The position numbers were made by a program, and so were the translations under genes. The notes under the pieces were generated by a model. It did no database searches. It was given only the letters and a program-made list of their open reading frames with translations, and was not told the DNA's origin. A stretch of DNA of 64,000 nucleotides, taken from Pollutimonas nitritireducens (GTDB lineage: Bacteria > Pseudomonadota > Gammaproteobacteria > Burkholderiales > Burkholderiaceae_B). Position 1 is the stretch's first letter. Every line of letters begins with the position of its first letter. Positions 19,293-31,179 of this stretch are shown here, in pieces. The stretch is from positions 248,001 through 312,000 of the forward strand of contig NZ_PDNV01000003.1 in NCBI RefSeq assembly GCF_002849615.1. Reading direction: 5' to 3'.

Positions 19293-20578
19293 TTCGTTTC
19301 CTCCAGTCGACGCGGCTGGTAGGTTTCCCAAGAATTGCACCCCGGACATTGCCAATAAAAATTGCGCGCCTCAAAGCCGCACACCCGACATGCGTAGCGG
19401 TCCAGACGCTGCGTATGCTTGTGAATGAGGGAACGCAGGAGGCTGAGATCGGCGCCCGCTGCGGCTTCATGTGTCGGAACCAATGATGCGAGCGCTTGCC
19501 CCTGCGGCGAAGCACCGGCATCGGGCGCTGACAATGGAGTGCGCGGATCGGGGGCGCCGCTACTGGCGAGTTCCGCCTCGAGCAGACGATCCAGACCGAG
19601 CAGTGATGGATGGGCGCGCAAGGCTTCACGCGCGAAAGCCCAGGCCAACCTGTGCCCTTCCTGGGCGCGAAGTTCGCGAAATACCACATTGAACGTATCG
19701 AGCGAGGGATAACGCATATAGTGATTGCGAAGCAACTGCAGGCCCTCGGTCTGCTGACCGACGCGCCGGTAGCTTTCAAGAATATCTGCGGCCACCAGAC
19801 TGGCGTATTCGGGCGCGATATCAAGAATGGACACGAGGTAACTGCGTTCGCGTTCGGGCTTACTGCTGAGCCGCGCCAGGCGCGCCCGCTCTATGGCGAT
19901 GCGTGCTTCCGAGGCCTGGCCATTAGTCTTCGCGCCCAGCGCCGCCGCCGCGTTGTCTGCCGCGTCAAGCGCCTCTTCCGCGGCGGGTATATCAGGCGGC
20001 TTCGTCGCCATGGCCGCGACGGCGCGCTCGCATTGATAGTGGATCAACTGCGGCACAGGCTCGTCCACCAATGCGCGCAGACGCTTGACCGCCTCAATGG
20101 CGCGGGGCCAATCGTGTTCAGACTCATAGATGCGTATCAGCGCCCTGACGGCAGGGACCGCGAAACGGCTATCGAGAACCTGCTCAAAAGCCTGTTCAGC
20201 GCGGTCCAGCATTCCTGCCTTGAGAAAATCCTGAGCCAGTTCATGCTGGGCGGTTTCCCGATCGACCTGCGGCAGGTCGGCCCGCGACAGCAAGCTTTGA
20301 TGCACCCGTATGGCACGCTCCATCTCGCCACGACGGCGAAACAGGCTCCCCAATGCGAAATGCAATTCCGTCGTTTCTGGATCCAGCTTGGCCACCTCGA
20401 CGAAGGCGTCGATGGCGCGGTCGGGCTCTTCGTTGAGCAGGAAATTCAGACCCTTGAAATAAGAGTTCGGCAAATTGCGGGTCTCGGACAGCATCTGCCG
20501 GATGTCGACGCGCGCCGCGATCCAGCCGAGCGCAAAAAGCAAGGGCAAAAAAATCAACCACCAGGGTTCAAAATCCAC
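19289..20578 (-). CDS. lapB: LPS assembly protein LapB (YciM)
   Basis: The 429-residue inner-membrane protein controls LpxC turnover with FtsH and coordinates LPS synthesis. It has one N-terminal membrane helix (about 4-20), a TPR array (about 35-340) and a C-terminal rubredoxin-type zinc domain (CRVCG and CPGC, near 395-412). A low-complexity linker sits near 345-370. The position after lapA and before the heptose genes fits its role. Confidence 0.94.
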   Translation of the reverse strand: MDFEPWWLIFLPLLFALGWIAARVDIRQMLSETRNLPNSYFKGLNFLLNEEPDRAIDAFVEVAKLDPETTELHFALGSLFRRRGEMERAIRVHQSLLSRADLPQVDRETAQHELAQDFLKAGMLDRAEQAFEQVLDSRFAVPAVRALIRIYESEHDWPRAIEAVKRLRALVDEPVPQLIHYQCERAVAAMATKPPDIPAAEEALDAADNAAAALGAKTNGQASEARIAIERARLARLSSKPERERSYLVSILDIAPEYASLVAADILESYRRVGQQTEGLQLLRNHYMRYPSLDTFNVVFRELRAQEGHRLAWAFAREALRAHPSLLGLDRLLEAELASSGAPDPRTPLSAPDAGASPQGQALASLVPTHEAAAGADLSLLRSLIHKHTQRLDRYACRVCGFEARNFYWQCPGCNSWETYQPRRLEETK

Positions 20579-20597
20579 TATTCATAACCTCGGTAGT

Positions 20598-20921
20598 TCA
20601 GAGAGGTGCCAGAGGGGCAACCGTTTCGGGTGCCACGGCTTCACCCGGCACATTGGGGTACTTGAGTTTGTCTTCAAGGCGCGCCACGTCGCGCCGCAAC
20701 TTGTTCGCTTCGCGACGACGGCGCATGATCGAAGGCGCCGCGATCAACAGGCCAAACACCACGCCCAAGACGAATACGGACAACATGACCACGATCAGCG
20801 GCACTCCCGTGACCACGCGGTCAGCAAAAAAATTGACGTCCACAGGGCCCGTGTTTTTTAGCGCAAACATTAGAACGACAACGAACACCACCAGCCGCAA
20901 TATCCAAACGAGATAGCGCAT
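20598..20921 (-). CDS. lapA: LapA family inner-membrane protein (DUF1049)
   Basis: The 107-residue protein has two membrane helices (about 3-20 and 42-64) and a basic coiled-coil-prone tail (RRRREANKLRRDVARLEDKL). LapA accompanies LapB in LPS assembly. The ATG at 20921 has TGGAGTG upstream and gives the family start MRYLVWILRL. It lies 19 bases before lapB. The ihfB terminator lies upstream, so lapAB probably starts its own transcript. Confidence 0.88.
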   Translation of the reverse strand: MRYLVWILRLVVFVVVLMFALKNTGPVDVNFFADRVVTGVPLIVVMLSVFVLGVVFGLLIAAPSIMRRRREANKLRRDVARLEDKLKYPNVPGEAVAPETVAPLAPL

Positions 20922-20997
20922 AACGAACACTCCAATAAACTGGGATTTCGACAATTGTAAGGGGAATCGAGCGCAATACCCGGGGGCCGACCCATAA

Positions 20998-21028
20998 AAA
21001 GCGGGCTCTCGAAACAGAGAGCCCGCAA
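20998..21028 (-). terminator. Intrinsic terminator after ihfB
   Basis: GCGGGCTCTC (21001-21010) pairs perfectly with GAGAGCCCGC (21017-21026) around a 6-base loop. On the minus strand it is followed by TTTTTA. It separates rpsA-ihfB from lapAB. Confidence 0.9.
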
Positions 21029-21068
21029 ATGCCGGTCGAATTGCTTACTACAAGCCGTTTAAACCGAC

Positions 21069-21428
21069 CTACCCATGCATGATGCGCGTATCGAACTGCC
21101 CTAATGCGACGGACGACTCGTTTATTGCCGCCTTGACTTCGTCGTCGTAGGCAGAATCCACGCGTTCCCGCAATTCCTTGCCAGCCTTGAAGTGCGGTAC
21201 CTGTTTACCAGGCACCAACACCTTTTCACCGGACTTCGGATTGCGACCTACGCGTGGTGAACGTTCAGACAAGGAAAAGCTGCCAAAACCCCGGATCTCG
21301 ATGCGTTGACCACCAGCCAGAGCCTGGGTCATCGCTTCGAGCACTGTCTTGACGGCGTAATCCGTGTCGCGTACAGCCAATTGCGGGTAACGATTGGCAA
21401 GGATCGCTATCAGTTCAGACTTGGTCAC
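21069..21428 (-). CDS. ihfB: Integration host factor beta subunit
   Basis: The 119-residue DNA-bending protein forms IHF with IhfA. The HU/IHF fold is complete: [11 protein letters not shown] start, [26 protein letters not shown] near 42-67, and [14 protein letters not shown] near 77-90. A roughly 20-residue C-terminal extension goes past the classical 94-100-residue length. It follows rpsA by 5 bases, the common proteobacterial arrangement. Confidence 0.97.
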   Translation of the reverse strand: MTKSELIAILANRYPQLAVRDTDYAVKTVLEAMTQALAGGQRIEIRGFGSFSLSERSPRVGRNPKSGEKVLVPGKQVPHFKAGKELRERVDSAYDDEVKAAINESSVALGQFDTRIMHG

Positions 21429-21433
21429 ATCGA

Positions 21434-23149
21434 TTAACCGTCGTCGCGTGCTTGGTCAAGCTTGGCTTTGAGCAAGGCTCCCAAGTTGGTCGTACCGGAC
21501 GAAGCGCTGGCATCCGACATGCGCTGGATGGTTTCAGCAGTATCGGCTGTATCGCGAGCCTTGATCGACAATTGAATCGAACGCGTCTTGCGGTCGATGT
21601 TGACGATCATGGTTTCGATGTTTTCACCGGCTTTCAACGCCGTTGTTGCATCTTCGACGCGACCCGTCGAAATCTCGGAAGCGCGCAGGTAGCCTTCAAC
21701 ATCGAGCGACAGCGTTACAACAGCGCCCTTTGCTTCAACGGACTTGACCACGCCAGGAACAACCGCGCCCTTGTCGTAAGTAGCCACGAAGTTGTTGAAT
21801 GGGTCGCCTTCAAGCTGTTTGATGCCCAGCGAGATGCGTTCCTTGTCGGTGTCGATACCCAGAACCACTGCGTCGATTTCGTCACCCTTCTTGAAGTTGC
21901 GAACCGCTTCTTCACCGGTTTCGGTCCAGGACAGGTCGGACAGGTGAACCAGGCCGTCGATGCCACCCGGCAAGCCGACAAACACGCCGAAGTCAGTAAT
22001 GGACTTGATGGCGCCACGGACTTTGTCGCCGCGTTTGAAGTTGATGGAGAATTCTTCCCAAGGATTGGCACGGCACTGCTTCATGCCCAAGGAGATACGG
22101 CGACGGTCCTCGTCGATCTCCAGGACCATGACTTCGACTTCTTCGCCCAAGGTGACAACCTTGCGCGGATCAACGTTCTTGTTGGTCCAGTCCATTTCGG
22201 AAACGTGCACCAGGCCTTCGATACCGGCTTCGACTTCAACGAATGCACCGTAATCGGTGAGGTTCGTGACCTTGCCGAACAGACGCGTACCTTGCGGGTA
22301 GCGACGAGCAAGGCCGACCCATGGATCTTCGCCCAGCTGCTTGACGCCCAGCGACACACGGCTTTTTTCCTGATCGAACTTGAGTACCTTGGCCTCGACT
22401 TCCTGGCCTACTTGCAAGACCTCGGAAGGATGGCGAACACGACGCCATGCCATGTCGGTGATGTGCAGCAGGCCGTCGATACCGCCGAGGTCGACGAAAG
22501 CACCGTAGTCGGTGATATTCTTGACCACGCCCTTGACCACAGCGCCTTCGCTGAGAGTTTCAAGCAGCTTCTGGCGCTCTTCGCCCATGCTGGCTTCAAG
22601 CACCGAGCGACGTGACAGCACAACGTTGTTGCGCTTGCGGTCGAGCTTGATGACCTTGAACTCCATGGTCTTGCCCTCGTAGGGCGTAGTGTCCTTGACG
22701 GGACGCAGGTCAACCAGCGAACCTGGAAGGAACGCGCGGATGCCGTTGGTCATGACCGTCAGGCCGCCCTTTACCTTGCCGGTGATGGTGCCGGTAACCA
22801 TTTCACCCGATTCGAGTGCTTGTTCAAGTTGCAGCCAGGCCGACAGGCGCTTGGCGCGGTCGCGCGACAGGATGGTGTCGCCATAACCGTTTTCGAGCGA
22901 ATCAATGGCAACGGAAACAAAGTCGCCAGGCTGGACTTCGAGCTCGCCCTGGTCGTTCAGGAATTCTTCAAGAGGGATCAATGCCTCGGACTTGAGGCCG
23001 GCATTGACCACCACAAAATTGTGATCGATGCGTACGACCTCTGCGGAAATGACCTCACCGGACTTCATGTCCTGGTTCTTGATACTTTCGGCAAAAAGGT
23101 CGGCAAAGCTTTCACCGCCGGCGGCGGCAGAGGTGGGAATGGTGGACAT
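21434..23149 (-). CDS. rpsA: 30S ribosomal protein S1
   Basis: The 571-residue protein recruits mRNA to the 30S subunit and contains six S1 repeats (for example [20 protein letters not shown] and [20 protein letters not shown]). The start [19 protein letters not shown] matches relatives. A longer frame upstream adds 14 residues without support. No strong Shine-Dalgarno sequence precedes the ATG, as is known for autoregulated rpsA leaders. It is preceded by a 102-base gap after cmk. Confidence 0.97.
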   Translation of the reverse strand: MSTIPTSAAAGGESFADLFAESIKNQDMKSGEVISAEVVRIDHNFVVVNAGLKSEALIPLEEFLNDQGELEVQPGDFVSVAIDSLENGYGDTILSRDRAKRLSAWLQLEQALESGEMVTGTITGKVKGGLTVMTNGIRAFLPGSLVDLRPVKDTTPYEGKTMEFKVIKLDRKRNNVVLSRRSVLEASMGEERQKLLETLSEGAVVKGVVKNITDYGAFVDLGGIDGLLHITDMAWRRVRHPSEVLQVGQEVEAKVLKFDQEKSRVSLGVKQLGEDPWVGLARRYPQGTRLFGKVTNLTDYGAFVEVEAGIEGLVHVSEMDWTNKNVDPRKVVTLGEEVEVMVLEIDEDRRRISLGMKQCRANPWEEFSINFKRGDKVRGAIKSITDFGVFVGLPGGIDGLVHLSDLSWTETGEEAVRNFKKGDEIDAVVLGIDTDKERISLGIKQLEGDPFNNFVATYDKGAVVPGVVKSVEAKGAVVTLSLDVEGYLRASEISTGRVEDATTALKAGENIETMIVNIDRKTRSIQLSIKARDTADTAETIQRMSDASASSGTTNLGALLKAKLDQARDDG

Positions 23150-23251
23150 TAAATGAAATCCATAAGCCGGGATGGCTGTTAAAAAACACACCAGGGTAAA
23201 AAGCCCCAGTGGAGTAAAAAATAATTCCAGACAGCAGATATGGCAATGGTG

Positions 23252-23938
23252 CTATTGTGCCGCCGGGAACCCCAGACTCGACCAATAATCGAGCACTACG
23301 TTGACCGTTTCATCGATACTTAATGCGGACGAATCGACCGTTTTGGCGTCAGGCGCCGCTACCAGCGGCGCATTGGCCCTTGTGCGGTCGCGCGCATCGC
23401 GCTCTCGCATGTCTTCCAATAAGCGCATAAGGTTAGCAGAAAACCCCTTTTCCTTCAACTGCTTACAACGTCTTTCCGCCCGGGCCCGGACATCGGCTTC
23501 CAAAAATATTTTCAAGGGAGCATCAGGAAAGACGACGGTGCCCATATCGCGCCCGTCGGCCACCAGGCCGGGTGCTAGGCGGAATGCACGTTGCCGCTCC
23601 AGCAAGGCGCATCGCAGTGGAGGATAGGCCGCAATCTTCGACGCCAGATTCCCGATGTTTTCCTGCCGGATCAGGCTGGCTACATCGATTCCGGACAACA
23701 TTACCCGGTCCCCCTGGAAGGCGACGTCCAGGTCGTGTGCCACCTGTGCCACGGCAATCTCGTCATCGGGATCCACCCCTTGCTGCTGGACCGCAAGTGC
23801 GGTAAGACGGTATAGCGCGCCGCTATCCAGGACGACCCAGCCCAGAGCCTCGGCCACACGATGAGCGATCGTGCCCTTGCCGGAAGCCGTGGGACCATCG
23901 ATGGTAATGACCGGGATGCGGGTCGACGACGTGTTCAT
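23252..23938 (-). CDS. cmk: Cytidylate kinase
   Basis: The 228-residue kinase phosphorylates CMP and dCMP. The P-loop is GPTASGKGT near residue 15; [11 protein letters not shown] near 38 and [21 protein letters not shown] near 134-154 are the NMP-binding and catalytic blocks. The ATG (MNTSSTR) overlaps the aroA stop by 4 bases. A start 19 codons upstream inside aroA is possible but lacks family support. Confidence 0.96.
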   Translation of the reverse strand: MNTSSTRIPVITIDGPTASGKGTIAHRVAEALGWVVLDSGALYRLTALAVQQQGVDPDDEIAVAQVAHDLDVAFQGDRVMLSGIDVASLIRQENIGNLASKIAAYPPLRCALLERQRAFRLAPGLVADGRDMGTVVFPDAPLKIFLEADVRARAERRCKQLKEKGFSANLMRLLEDMRERDARDRTRANAPLVAAPDAKTVDSSALSIDETVNVVLDYWSSLGFPAAQ

Positions 23939-25257
23939 ACCTGCACCAAGCTCTGGAAGACCGAGAAAAATTCCGGGAATGTCTTGCTGACGCAACCGGG
24001 ATCAAGAATAGTGACGTGCACCGGCCCGAAAGACGCCAACGCAAAACACATGGCCATGCGATGATCATCGTAGGTTTCTATGCTGGCAGCCTTCCAGCGC
24101 GATGGCTGCATGGGATGAACCCGTATCCAGTCGGGTCCGGACTCCACCGAGGCCCCCAGTTTTTCCAGCTCCGTATGCATGGCGTGTATCCGGTCGGTCT
24201 CCTTGACGCGCCAGCTGCCGATATTGCGCAATGTGCAGGGGCCGTCGGCATACAGGGCCAGCATCGCTGCAGTCATGGCGGCGTCCGGGATAAGGTTGAA
24301 ATCGCGGTCGAAACTTTTGAGCTTATCGCCACGCGCGACGAGAACTCCCCGCACTTCGATCGACTGCGCATGGCGGATAACCGTCGCGCCCATCGCTTCG
24401 ACAACATCGGCAAATGCCATGTCGCCCTGTATGCTTTGCGAACCTGCGCCGTGGATATGGATGGGCCCGCCGCCTATGGCGCCCAACGCCATGAAATACG
24501 AGGCAGTGGAGGCATCTCCTTCGATTTGCATACGGCCGGGCGTTCTGTAGCGCGAACCGGCCGGAATGGTGAAGCGGGTCCAATCCTGCCGCTCGACCTG
24601 CACGCCGAACTGCGCCATCAGATTCAGCGTGATCAGAATATAAGGTTTGGAAATCAGTTCGCCTTCCACATCGATAACCACGTCGTCCGATGCCTGGGCT
24701 GCATACAGCGGGGCAGCAAGCAACAACGCCGTCAGGAATTGGCTGGATACCGCGCCTTTTACGACCACCGGCTTGCCGCCATGGATTTCGCCCTGGCCGA
24801 TACGCAACGGCGGATAGCCGGCATTGCCTTCATAGCGGATATCGGCGCCCAGGTGGACCAAGGCTTCCACAAGGTCGCCAATGGGTCTTTCGTGCATGCG
24901 CGCGACCCCCGACAGACGGTAGTCGCCGCCCATCAGCGCCAGCGCCGCCGTCAGTGGCCGAAATGCCGTGCCGGCATTTCCCAGGAAAAGATCCGCCTGA
25001 CGCACGGCAAAAGGAATGCCGCCTTGAACCTCGACCTGGGCGGGACCGGTTTCCTTGACCACCACGCCGAGTTGGCGCAAAGCGGCCAGCATGACGCGTG
25101 TGTCATCGGAATCAAGCAGCCCTTCCAATTGGGTCGCGCCCGCCGCCATGGCAGCAAGCAGCAGGACGCGATTAGAAATACTCTTCGAGCCCGGCAAATG
25201 CATTTGGCCCGCAGCCGCGCTTACCGGTGCGAGATCCAGACTGCGACTTGTCGTCAT
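23935..25257 (-). CDS. aroA: 3-phosphoshikimate 1-carboxyvinyltransferase (EPSP synthase)
   Basis: The 440-residue enzyme joins PEP and shikimate-3-phosphate in the chorismate pathway. Class I signatures are visible: [16 protein letters not shown] near 21 and [17 protein letters not shown] near 90. The usual Met of the GTAMRPL loop is Phe here. [19 protein letters not shown] and [13 protein letters not shown] are also conserved. ATGA overlaps couple it to tyrA upstream and cmk downstream. Confidence 0.97.
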   Translation of the reverse strand: MTTSRSLDLAPVSAAAGQMHLPGSKSISNRVLLLAAMAAGATQLEGLLDSDDTRVMLAALRQLGVVVKETGPAQVEVQGGIPFAVRQADLFLGNAGTAFRPLTAALALMGGDYRLSGVARMHERPIGDLVEALVHLGADIRYEGNAGYPPLRIGQGEIHGGKPVVVKGAVSSQFLTALLLAAPLYAAQASDDVVIDVEGELISKPYILITLNLMAQFGVQVERQDWTRFTIPAGSRYRTPGRMQIEGDASTASYFMALGAIGGGPIHIHGAGSQSIQGDMAFADVVEAMGATVIRHAQSIEVRGVLVARGDKLKSFDRDFNLIPDAAMTAAMLALYADGPCTLRNIGSWRVKETDRIHAMHTELEKLGASVESGPDWIRVHPMQPSRWKAASIETYDDHRMAMCFALASFGPVHVTILDPGCVSKTFPEFFSVFQSLVQV

Positions 25258-26156
25258 GTCAAACCACTCCTGCTGCCCCAGAATCGACGGGCCAGCGCCG
25301 CGCGTTCCAGAAAATTCTCAAGTTCTTCACCATCGGCATCTTGCAGCGCCTGCTCAGCGCGACCTAGCGCCGCCTTGACTTCCTGGAGTTCGGCCAGTAC
25401 CGCCGCGCGATTCGCAAGAAATATATCGCGCCAGACTTCAGGTGAGCCAGCGGCGATCCGCGTGAAATCGCGGAAGCCGCTTCCGGCCAACGCCATCCGT
25501 ATGTCTGAGTCGTGCGCCGTGGCAACCTGCCACATGAAGACCGACGATAGCAAGTGCGGCACGTGGCTCACCGATGCCAGCACCGTGTCGTGGACCCGCG
25601 GATCCATGGCCATGACACGGGCGCCACAAGACTCCCAGACTCTCGTGAGGTAGGATTTTGCCGCGTTTGTGTTTTCGTCCAGCGGCGTCAGCACAACAGT
25701 GCGGCCTCGGTAAAGTGACGCCACGGCCGCTTCGGGGCCTGTATTTTCCGCACCTGCTATGGGATGACCGGGTATGAATTGCCCGATTTTCGCACCCAGG
25801 GCGGTGCGTGCGGCCGCCACCACGTCGGCCTTGGTGCTACCGGCATCAGTAACAATGGTGCCAGGCCGCAGGATAGGCTTAAGACGTGACAAGATCGTTT
25901 CTGTGGCACCAACGGGGGTGGACAGAAAAAAGAGATCTGCCTGGTCTGCGGCACTTTCAAGCGTGACGGCTTCGTCGATCAGGCCCAGCTCGCAGGCCCG
26001 CGCCAGCGTCGCGGGCTGACGGCCCACTCCTAGCACGCGCCCCACGGCGCCACAATTTCGCAGTGCCGCCGCGAATGAGCCGCCGATAAGGCCCACGCCC
26101 ACAATAGCCAGTACGGGCACCAATGGCGTGGCTGGCGCTGGCCTTCCAGCATTCAT
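25254..26156 (-). CDS. tyrA: Prephenate dehydrogenase family protein (TyrA)
   Basis: The 300-residue NAD(P) enzyme oxidises prephenate (or arogenate) on the route to tyrosine. The dinucleotide motif is [15 protein letters not shown] near 18-32. The conserved blocks [27 protein letters not shown] (substrate-binding His) and [13 protein letters not shown] follow. It lacks a chorismate mutase domain, which is instead on PheA. It overlaps aroA by 4 bases and follows pheA by 73 bases. Confidence 0.94.
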   Translation of the reverse strand: MNAGRPAPATPLVPVLAIVGVGLIGGSFAAALRNCGAVGRVLGVGRQPATLARACELGLIDEAVTLESAADQADLFFLSTPVGATETILSRLKPILRPGTIVTDAGSTKADVVAAARTALGAKIGQFIPGHPIAGAENTGPEAAVASLYRGRTVVLTPLDENTNAAKSYLTRVWESCGARVMAMDPRVHDTVLASVSHVPHLLSSVFMWQVATAHDSDIRMALAGSGFRDFTRIAAGSPEVWRDIFLANRAAVLAELQEVKAALGRAEQALQDADGEELENFLERAALARRFWGSRSGLT

Positions 26157-26229
26157 GAGAACGGAACAACCTTGCTGACCGACCTCTTACCTGCGCGATG
26201 GAGGATTTCACTATTCATGCAAAGCTCGA

Positions 26230-27315
26230 TTACTGACTGGGATATGAGCCCAGAACTTTGAAAAAGGCGACCTGTTTCTTAAGGTCGGACAACGCCTGGG
26301 CGACAGCCGGCTCGTTGCGGTGGCCTTGCAAATCGACGTAAAAGTAATATTCCCACTGGCCGGTACGCGCCGGCCTGGATTCCAGACGCGTCATGGACAC
26401 CTTGTTGGCCGCAAGCGGCGCAAGCATGTCGTACACGGCACCCGCCCGATTCGGAACGGCCAGAATAATGCTGGTTTTGTCGTTTCCGCTGGGCAGTGTC
26501 TCGATGGCGCCGACGGCGAGGAACCGGGTCCGGTTCTGCGGATCGTCCTGTATGCCGGAAGCGACAATTTGCAAGTCCCACGCCTGCGCAGCACCGGCGC
26601 CGGCGATGGCCGCCACGGTGGGATCCTGGGATGCGATGCGCGCTGCTTCGCCATTGCTGGAAGCCGCATCGCGTGCGAGCTTCGGGTAGTGTTGCGTCAG
26701 CCATGCCTGGCACTGTGCCAAGGCCTGAGGATGCGCCATGACGCGCGTCACACCTTCGAGCGATCCCGACTGCGACATCAGATTGTGATGGATCTTTATG
26801 GAACGCTCGCCCAATACCTTCAGGGGTGAATTCAAAAGCAGATCAAGCGTACGATTGACGGCACCCTCGGTGGAGTTCTCGACCGGTACCATGCCGACGT
26901 CCGCCTGACCTGCCTCAACGGCACGAAAGACCTCGTCGAAAGAATCGCAGCGCAACCGGGTCACGGCATGACCGAAGTGTTCAAGTGCCGCCTGCTCGGA
27001 AAACGACCCTTGCGGACCCAGGTAGGCGACCGTAAGCACGCTTTCCAGGCCACGACAGGTGGAAATGATCTGAGTCCAGACCGCGTCTATGGCCTGCTCT
27101 GTGAACGGCCCCTTGTTCAGGGCCTGCAAGCGGCGTATGACCATTGCCTCGCGCTCCGGCTTGAGTACCGGCCCTTCAAGATCGAAGTCCTGTTTAACCT
27201 TGCCGACTTCCTGCGCCGTCATGGCACGCTGGTTCAGAAGGTCCAGGATTTGCTCGTCCAACGCATCGATCTGGTGACGCAAAGGCAACAAACGGGCTTG
27301 TAAAGAGTTATCCAT
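26230..27315 (-). CDS. pheA: Bifunctional chorismate mutase/prephenate dehydratase (P-protein)
   Basis: The 361-residue enzyme makes phenylpyruvate from chorismate. An AroQ chorismate mutase domain (about 5-90; [19 protein letters not shown]) is followed by a prephenate dehydratase domain (about 95-275; [41 protein letters not shown]) and an ACT domain (about 285-361) with the LESRPAR loop for phenylalanine feedback. The start was set at MDNSLQARL; it overlaps serC by 8 bases. Confidence 0.96.
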   Translation of the reverse strand: MDNSLQARLLPLRHQIDALDEQILDLLNQRAMTAQEVGKVKQDFDLEGPVLKPEREAMVIRRLQALNKGPFTEQAIDAVWTQIISTCRGLESVLTVAYLGPQGSFSEQAALEHFGHAVTRLRCDSFDEVFRAVEAGQADVGMVPVENSTEGAVNRTLDLLLNSPLKVLGERSIKIHHNLMSQSGSLEGVTRVMAHPQALAQCQAWLTQHYPKLARDAASSNGEAARIASQDPTVAAIAGAGAAQAWDLQIVASGIQDDPQNRTRFLAVGAIETLPSGNDKTSIILAVPNRAGAVYDMLAPLAANKVSMTRLESRPARTGQWEYYFYVDLQGHRNEPAVAQALSDLKKQVAFFKVLGSYPSQ

Positions 27316-28435
27316 GTCGTTGTGCGAAATTCTGCATATATGAAATAAGGGCTTGAACGCCTTCCATGGGGACCGCGTTGTAAATGGAGGCACGCATGCC
27401 TCCGACGCTTTTGTGTCCTTTAAGCTGCATCAACCCGGCGGCATCCGCCTGGGCCAGAAATTCATGGTTCAACGACTCGTCGCGCAGGAAGAACGGCACA
27501 TTCATGCGCGAACGGTCCGGCGCATGGACGGTGCTGAGATAGAAATTTGCGGAATCCAGATAGGAATAAAGCGCTTGTGCCTTGGCCATGTTGGCGGCCT
27601 CAATGGCAGCCACGCCACCCTGCTTCTTCAACCACTTGAAGACCAGCCCCGCCACGTAAATAGCATAGGTCGGAGGCGTATTGAACATGGAATCCGCGGC
27701 GGCGACATTGCTGTAGTCAAAGGCCGAAGGACACACCGGCAAGGCATGCCCGAGAAGGTCTTTGCGAATAATGACAACGGTAACGCCTGCCGGCCCCGCG
27801 TTCTTCTGAGCACCCGCATACACCATGGCCGCCTTCGAAAAGTCGATGGAGCGGGACAGAAAGTGCGAAGAAGCGTCGACCACCAAGGGAACATCGCAGG
27901 CGCCCAATGCGGCCAGGTCGGGCCAATCGGGGAACTCGACGCCGCCTATGGTCTCGTTGCTGCATAAATGCAGATAAGACGCGTCAGGACGGACCTTCCA
28001 GGAGCCGACACTGGGAAACCAGGTCCATGGCGCCTGGGTCGCGCCATCCAGTTCCGTTGCATATCCACTGGACGCTGCCACGGCGATATCCCCATAGCGC
28101 TGCGCTTCCTTGTGCGACTTGCTGGACCATATACCGGAAAGTATATAGTCGGCCTTGCCCGCCCTACCGCGAGCGATCAGGTTCAAGGGAACGATCGCGT
28201 TTTCCGCGGTGGCCCCGCCCTGCATGAACAGGACTTCATAGTCCGTCGGTATGGCAAGCAGCTCGCGCAGGTCGGCTTCAGCTTCGTCGCGTATCTGGGT
28301 GAACTGCCTGCCCCGATGGCTCATTTCCATTACCGACATGCCGCTGCCATGCCAATCGGTCATTTCCGCAGCCGCTTGCTGCAGCACTTCAAGCGGCAGT
28401 GCCGATGGGCCTGCCGAAAAATTCCATGGGCGCAT
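27308..28435 (-). CDS. serC: Phosphoserine aminotransferase
   Basis: The 375-residue PLP aminotransferase makes 3-phosphoserine from 3-phosphohydroxypyruvate with glutamate. The start [14 protein letters not shown] is the family N-terminus; its ATG overlaps the gyrA stop by one base (TGATG). The PLP Lys lies in [18 protein letters not shown] near 195. Other family blocks are [10 protein letters not shown] near 38 and [18 protein letters not shown] near 68. Confidence 0.96.
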   Translation of the reverse strand: MRPWNFSAGPSALPLEVLQQAAAEMTDWHGSGMSVMEMSHRGRQFTQIRDEAEADLRELLAIPTDYEVLFMQGGATAENAIVPLNLIARGRAGKADYILSGIWSSKSHKEAQRYGDIAVAASSGYATELDGATQAPWTWFPSVGSWKVRPDASYLHLCSNETIGGVEFPDWPDLAALGACDVPLVVDASSHFLSRSIDFSKAAMVYAGAQKNAGPAGVTVVIIRKDLLGHALPVCPSAFDYSNVAAADSMFNTPPTYAIYVAGLVFKWLKKQGGVAAIEAANMAKAQALYSYLDSANFYLSTVHAPDRSRMNVPFFLRDESLNHEFLAQADAAGLMQLKGHKSVGGMRASIYNAVPMEGVQALISYMQNFAQRHG

Positions 28436-31179
28436 CAATTGTCGTCCTTCGTGACATCGTCACTGCCATCGACGTCCGGATGATCCGATTCATCGGCATC
28501 ATCCCCGAGATCGTCGGTAGCGATATCGTCCGCGTCCGCCGCTTCCAGACCTGGTGTGCCATCGACCAACTGGGCCTCATCGGAATCCGCCAGCTCGTCA
28601 TCGGTATCGGCGTCGCTTTCAACAACGCGGCGCACACCTTGCAACACGGTGTTTTCGTCAACGTTGATCAGGGTGACACCTTGTGTGGCACGACCCATTT
28701 CGCGAATTTCGGAGACACGCGTGCGAACCAGCACGCCACCAGTGGTAATCAGCATGATTTCGTCGGTCGGTTCGACCAACACGGCTCCAACCACCTTGCC
28801 GTTGCGCGCGGAAGTCTGGATGGCAATCATGCCTTTGGTACCTCGGCCATGGCGCGTGTATTCCGTTATGGAAGTACGTTTGCCGAACCCGTTTTCGGTA
28901 GCCGTGAGCACGCTTTGTGTTTCATCGCCCGCCACGAGCATGGCAATGACCGACTGATTTTCTTCCAGCATCATGCCCCGCACACCGCGTGCGGTCCGGC
29001 CCATGGGCCGGACATCGTTTTCGTCGAAGCGCACCGCCTTTCCCGAGTCCGAAAAGAGCATGACATCGTGCTTGCCATCGGTAAGATCGGCGCCAATCAG
29101 GTAGTCGCCCTCGTCGAGCGCGACAGCAATAATGCCTGCCTTGCGGGGATTGGAGAAGTCGGACAGCGGCGTCTTCTTGACGGTGCCGCGCGACGTTGCC
29201 ATGAAAACATAGTGGTCATCACTGAATTCCTTGACCGCCAGAACCACCGTGATTTTCTCGCCATCGAGCAGCGGGAACATGTTAACGATAGGACGGCCGC
29301 GGGAACCGCGTGAGCCTTGCGGAACTTCCCAGACCTTGAGCCAATAGAGCCGGCCGCGGTCGGAGAAACAAAGCAGGTAGTCGTGCGTATTGGCGATGAA
29401 CAACTGGTCTATCCAGTCGTTCTCTTTCATGGTGGTAGCCTGTTTGCCCCGGCCGCCGCGTTTTTGCGAGCGGTATTCGGACAAAGGCTGGCTCTTGATG
29501 TATCCCGACTGCGACAAGGTAACCACCATGTCCATCGGGGTGATCAGGTCTTCGGTGTCGAGTTCGGTGGCATTGTGCTCGATTTCGGAGCGGCGGAAAT
29601 CCTTCGCGTTGGTCGAGAATTCGAGCTTGATGGCAAGCAGTTCATCGCTGATGATGGTAGTGACGCGTTCGGGACGGGCCAGAATGTCGAGCAAATCGGC
29701 GATGGTCGCCATGATGTCTTTATACTCGCCGACAATCTTGTCCTGCTCCAGGCCGGTCAAGCGTTGCAGACGCATGTTCAGGATTTCCTGGGCCTGCACA
29801 TCACTGAGCCGATACAGACCATCGGCCTGCAGGCCGAATCCCGTCGGCAGTGTATCGGGCCGATACGCTGCCTGACCGCCAGGGGTGTCGCCTTGATCCG
29901 CGCGCGACAGCATTTCGCGCACCAGCGATGAATCCCAGGTGCGCGCCATGAGATCCTGACGCGCCACTGGTGGCGTGGGTGCAGCCTTGATGATGGTAAT
30001 GAAGTCGTCGATATTGGCCAATGCCACGGCCAGGCCTTCCAGCACGTGGCCGCGCTCTCGTGCCTTGCGCAATTGAAAAATTGTGCGCCGTGTGACAACC
30101 TCGCGACGGTGGAACAGGAAGTACTCCACCATTTGTTTCAGGTTAAGCAGACGCGGCTGGCCATCGACCAGCGACACCATATTCATGCCAAAGGTGTCCT
30201 GCAACTGCGTATGCTTGTACAGATTATTCAGTATGACTTCCGGCACCTCGCCACGCTTGAGTTCGATGACCAGACGCATGCCGTCTTTGTCGGACTCGTC
30301 GCGGATATCGGAGATACCCTCGATTTTCTTTTCGTTGACCAGCTCGGCAATGCGTTCCTGCAGAGTCTTCTTGTTTACCTGGTAAGGAAGAGCGTCAATG
30401 ACAATGGACTGCCGATTGCCTTTCTCCATGTCTTCGAAGTGTGTCTTGGCGCGCATGATGACGCGGCCGCGGCCGGTCCGGTAACCTTCTCGCACCCCTG
30501 ACATACCGTAGATAATGCCGCCGGTGGGAAAGTCGGGCGCCGGTATCAGTTCAATCAGCTCGTCTATTGTGCAGGTCGGGTTGCGAAGACAATACAGACA
30601 CCCTTCTATTACCTCGGACAAATTGTGCGGGGGAATATTGGTGGCCATGCCTACGGCAATACCCGAACTGCCATTGACCAAAAGATTAGGCAAGCGCGAA
30701 GGCAACAACAGCGGTTCTTGTTCGCTGCCATCGTAGTTCGGACCGAAATCGACGGTCTCTTGGTCGATATCGGCGAGAAGTTCGTGCGCGATCTTGGCCA
30801 GGCGGATTTCGGTGTAACGCATGGCGGCGGCGTTATCGCCATCGATGGAACCGAAGTTACCCTGGCCGTCGACCAGCATGTAGCGCAGCGAGAAATCCTG
30901 TGCCATACGAACGATAGTGTCGTAGACGGCGGAATCACCATGAGGATGGTACTTACCGATAACGTCACCGACAATACGCGCCGACTTCTTATAGGCCCGG
31001 TTCCAGTCATTGTTAAGTTCGTGCATGGCAAACAACACGCGCCGGTGCACCGGCTTCAGGCCGTCCCGGACATCCGGGAGGGCTCGCCCCACGATCACGC
31101 TCATGGCGTAATCAAGATAACTGCGGCGCATTTCCTCTTCCAACGAAATTGGAAGGGTCTCCTTGGCAAAGGAATCCAT
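28435..31179 (-). CDS. gyrA: DNA gyrase subunit A
   Basis: The 914-residue type II topoisomerase subunit cuts and rejoins DNA. Residue numbering matches E. coli through the breakage-reunion domain: catalytic Tyr122 in MRYTEIRL, and quinolone-region Ser83 and Asp87 both wild type (GDSAVYD). Seven-bladed beta-pinwheel repeats with the GyrA box QKRGGRGKQ follow (near residue 567). The last 60 or so residues are strongly acidic, longer than the E. coli tail. serC follows by a one-base overlap. Confidence 0.98.
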   Translation of the reverse strand: MDSFAKETLPISLEEEMRRSYLDYAMSVIVGRALPDVRDGLKPVHRRVLFAMHELNNDWNRAYKKSARIVGDVIGKYHPHGDSAVYDTIVRMAQDFSLRYMLVDGQGNFGSIDGDNAAAMRYTEIRLAKIAHELLADIDQETVDFGPNYDGSEQEPLLLPSRLPNLLVNGSSGIAVGMATNIPPHNLSEVIEGCLYCLRNPTCTIDELIELIPAPDFPTGGIIYGMSGVREGYRTGRGRVIMRAKTHFEDMEKGNRQSIVIDALPYQVNKKTLQERIAELVNEKKIEGISDIRDESDKDGMRLVIELKRGEVPEVILNNLYKHTQLQDTFGMNMVSLVDGQPRLLNLKQMVEYFLFHRREVVTRRTIFQLRKARERGHVLEGLAVALANIDDFITIIKAAPTPPVARQDLMARTWDSSLVREMLSRADQGDTPGGQAAYRPDTLPTGFGLQADGLYRLSDVQAQEILNMRLQRLTGLEQDKIVGEYKDIMATIADLLDILARPERVTTIISDELLAIKLEFSTNAKDFRRSEIEHNATELDTEDLITPMDMVVTLSQSGYIKSQPLSEYRSQKRGGRGKQATTMKENDWIDQLFIANTHDYLLCFSDRGRLYWLKVWEVPQGSRGSRGRPIVNMFPLLDGEKITVVLAVKEFSDDHYVFMATSRGTVKKTPLSDFSNPRKAGIIAVALDEGDYLIGADLTDGKHDVMLFSDSGKAVRFDENDVRPMGRTARGVRGMMLEENQSVIAMLVAGDETQSVLTATENGFGKRTSITEYTRHGRGTKGMIAIQTSARNGKVVGAVLVEPTDEIMLITTGGVLVRTRVSEIREMGRATQGVTLINVDENTVLQGVRRVVESDADTDDELADSDEAQLVDGTPGLEAADADDIATDDLGDDADESDHPDVDGSDDVTKDDN

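Noticed and set aside
21452-22615. Plus-strand open frame of 387 codons opposite rpsA
   Set aside because: It mirrors repeated S1-domain codons; rpsA is certain.
24016-25653. Plus-strand open frame of 545 codons opposite aroA and tyrA
   Set aside because: It is a long antisense frame caused by high GC; aroA and tyrA on the other strand have full family motifs.
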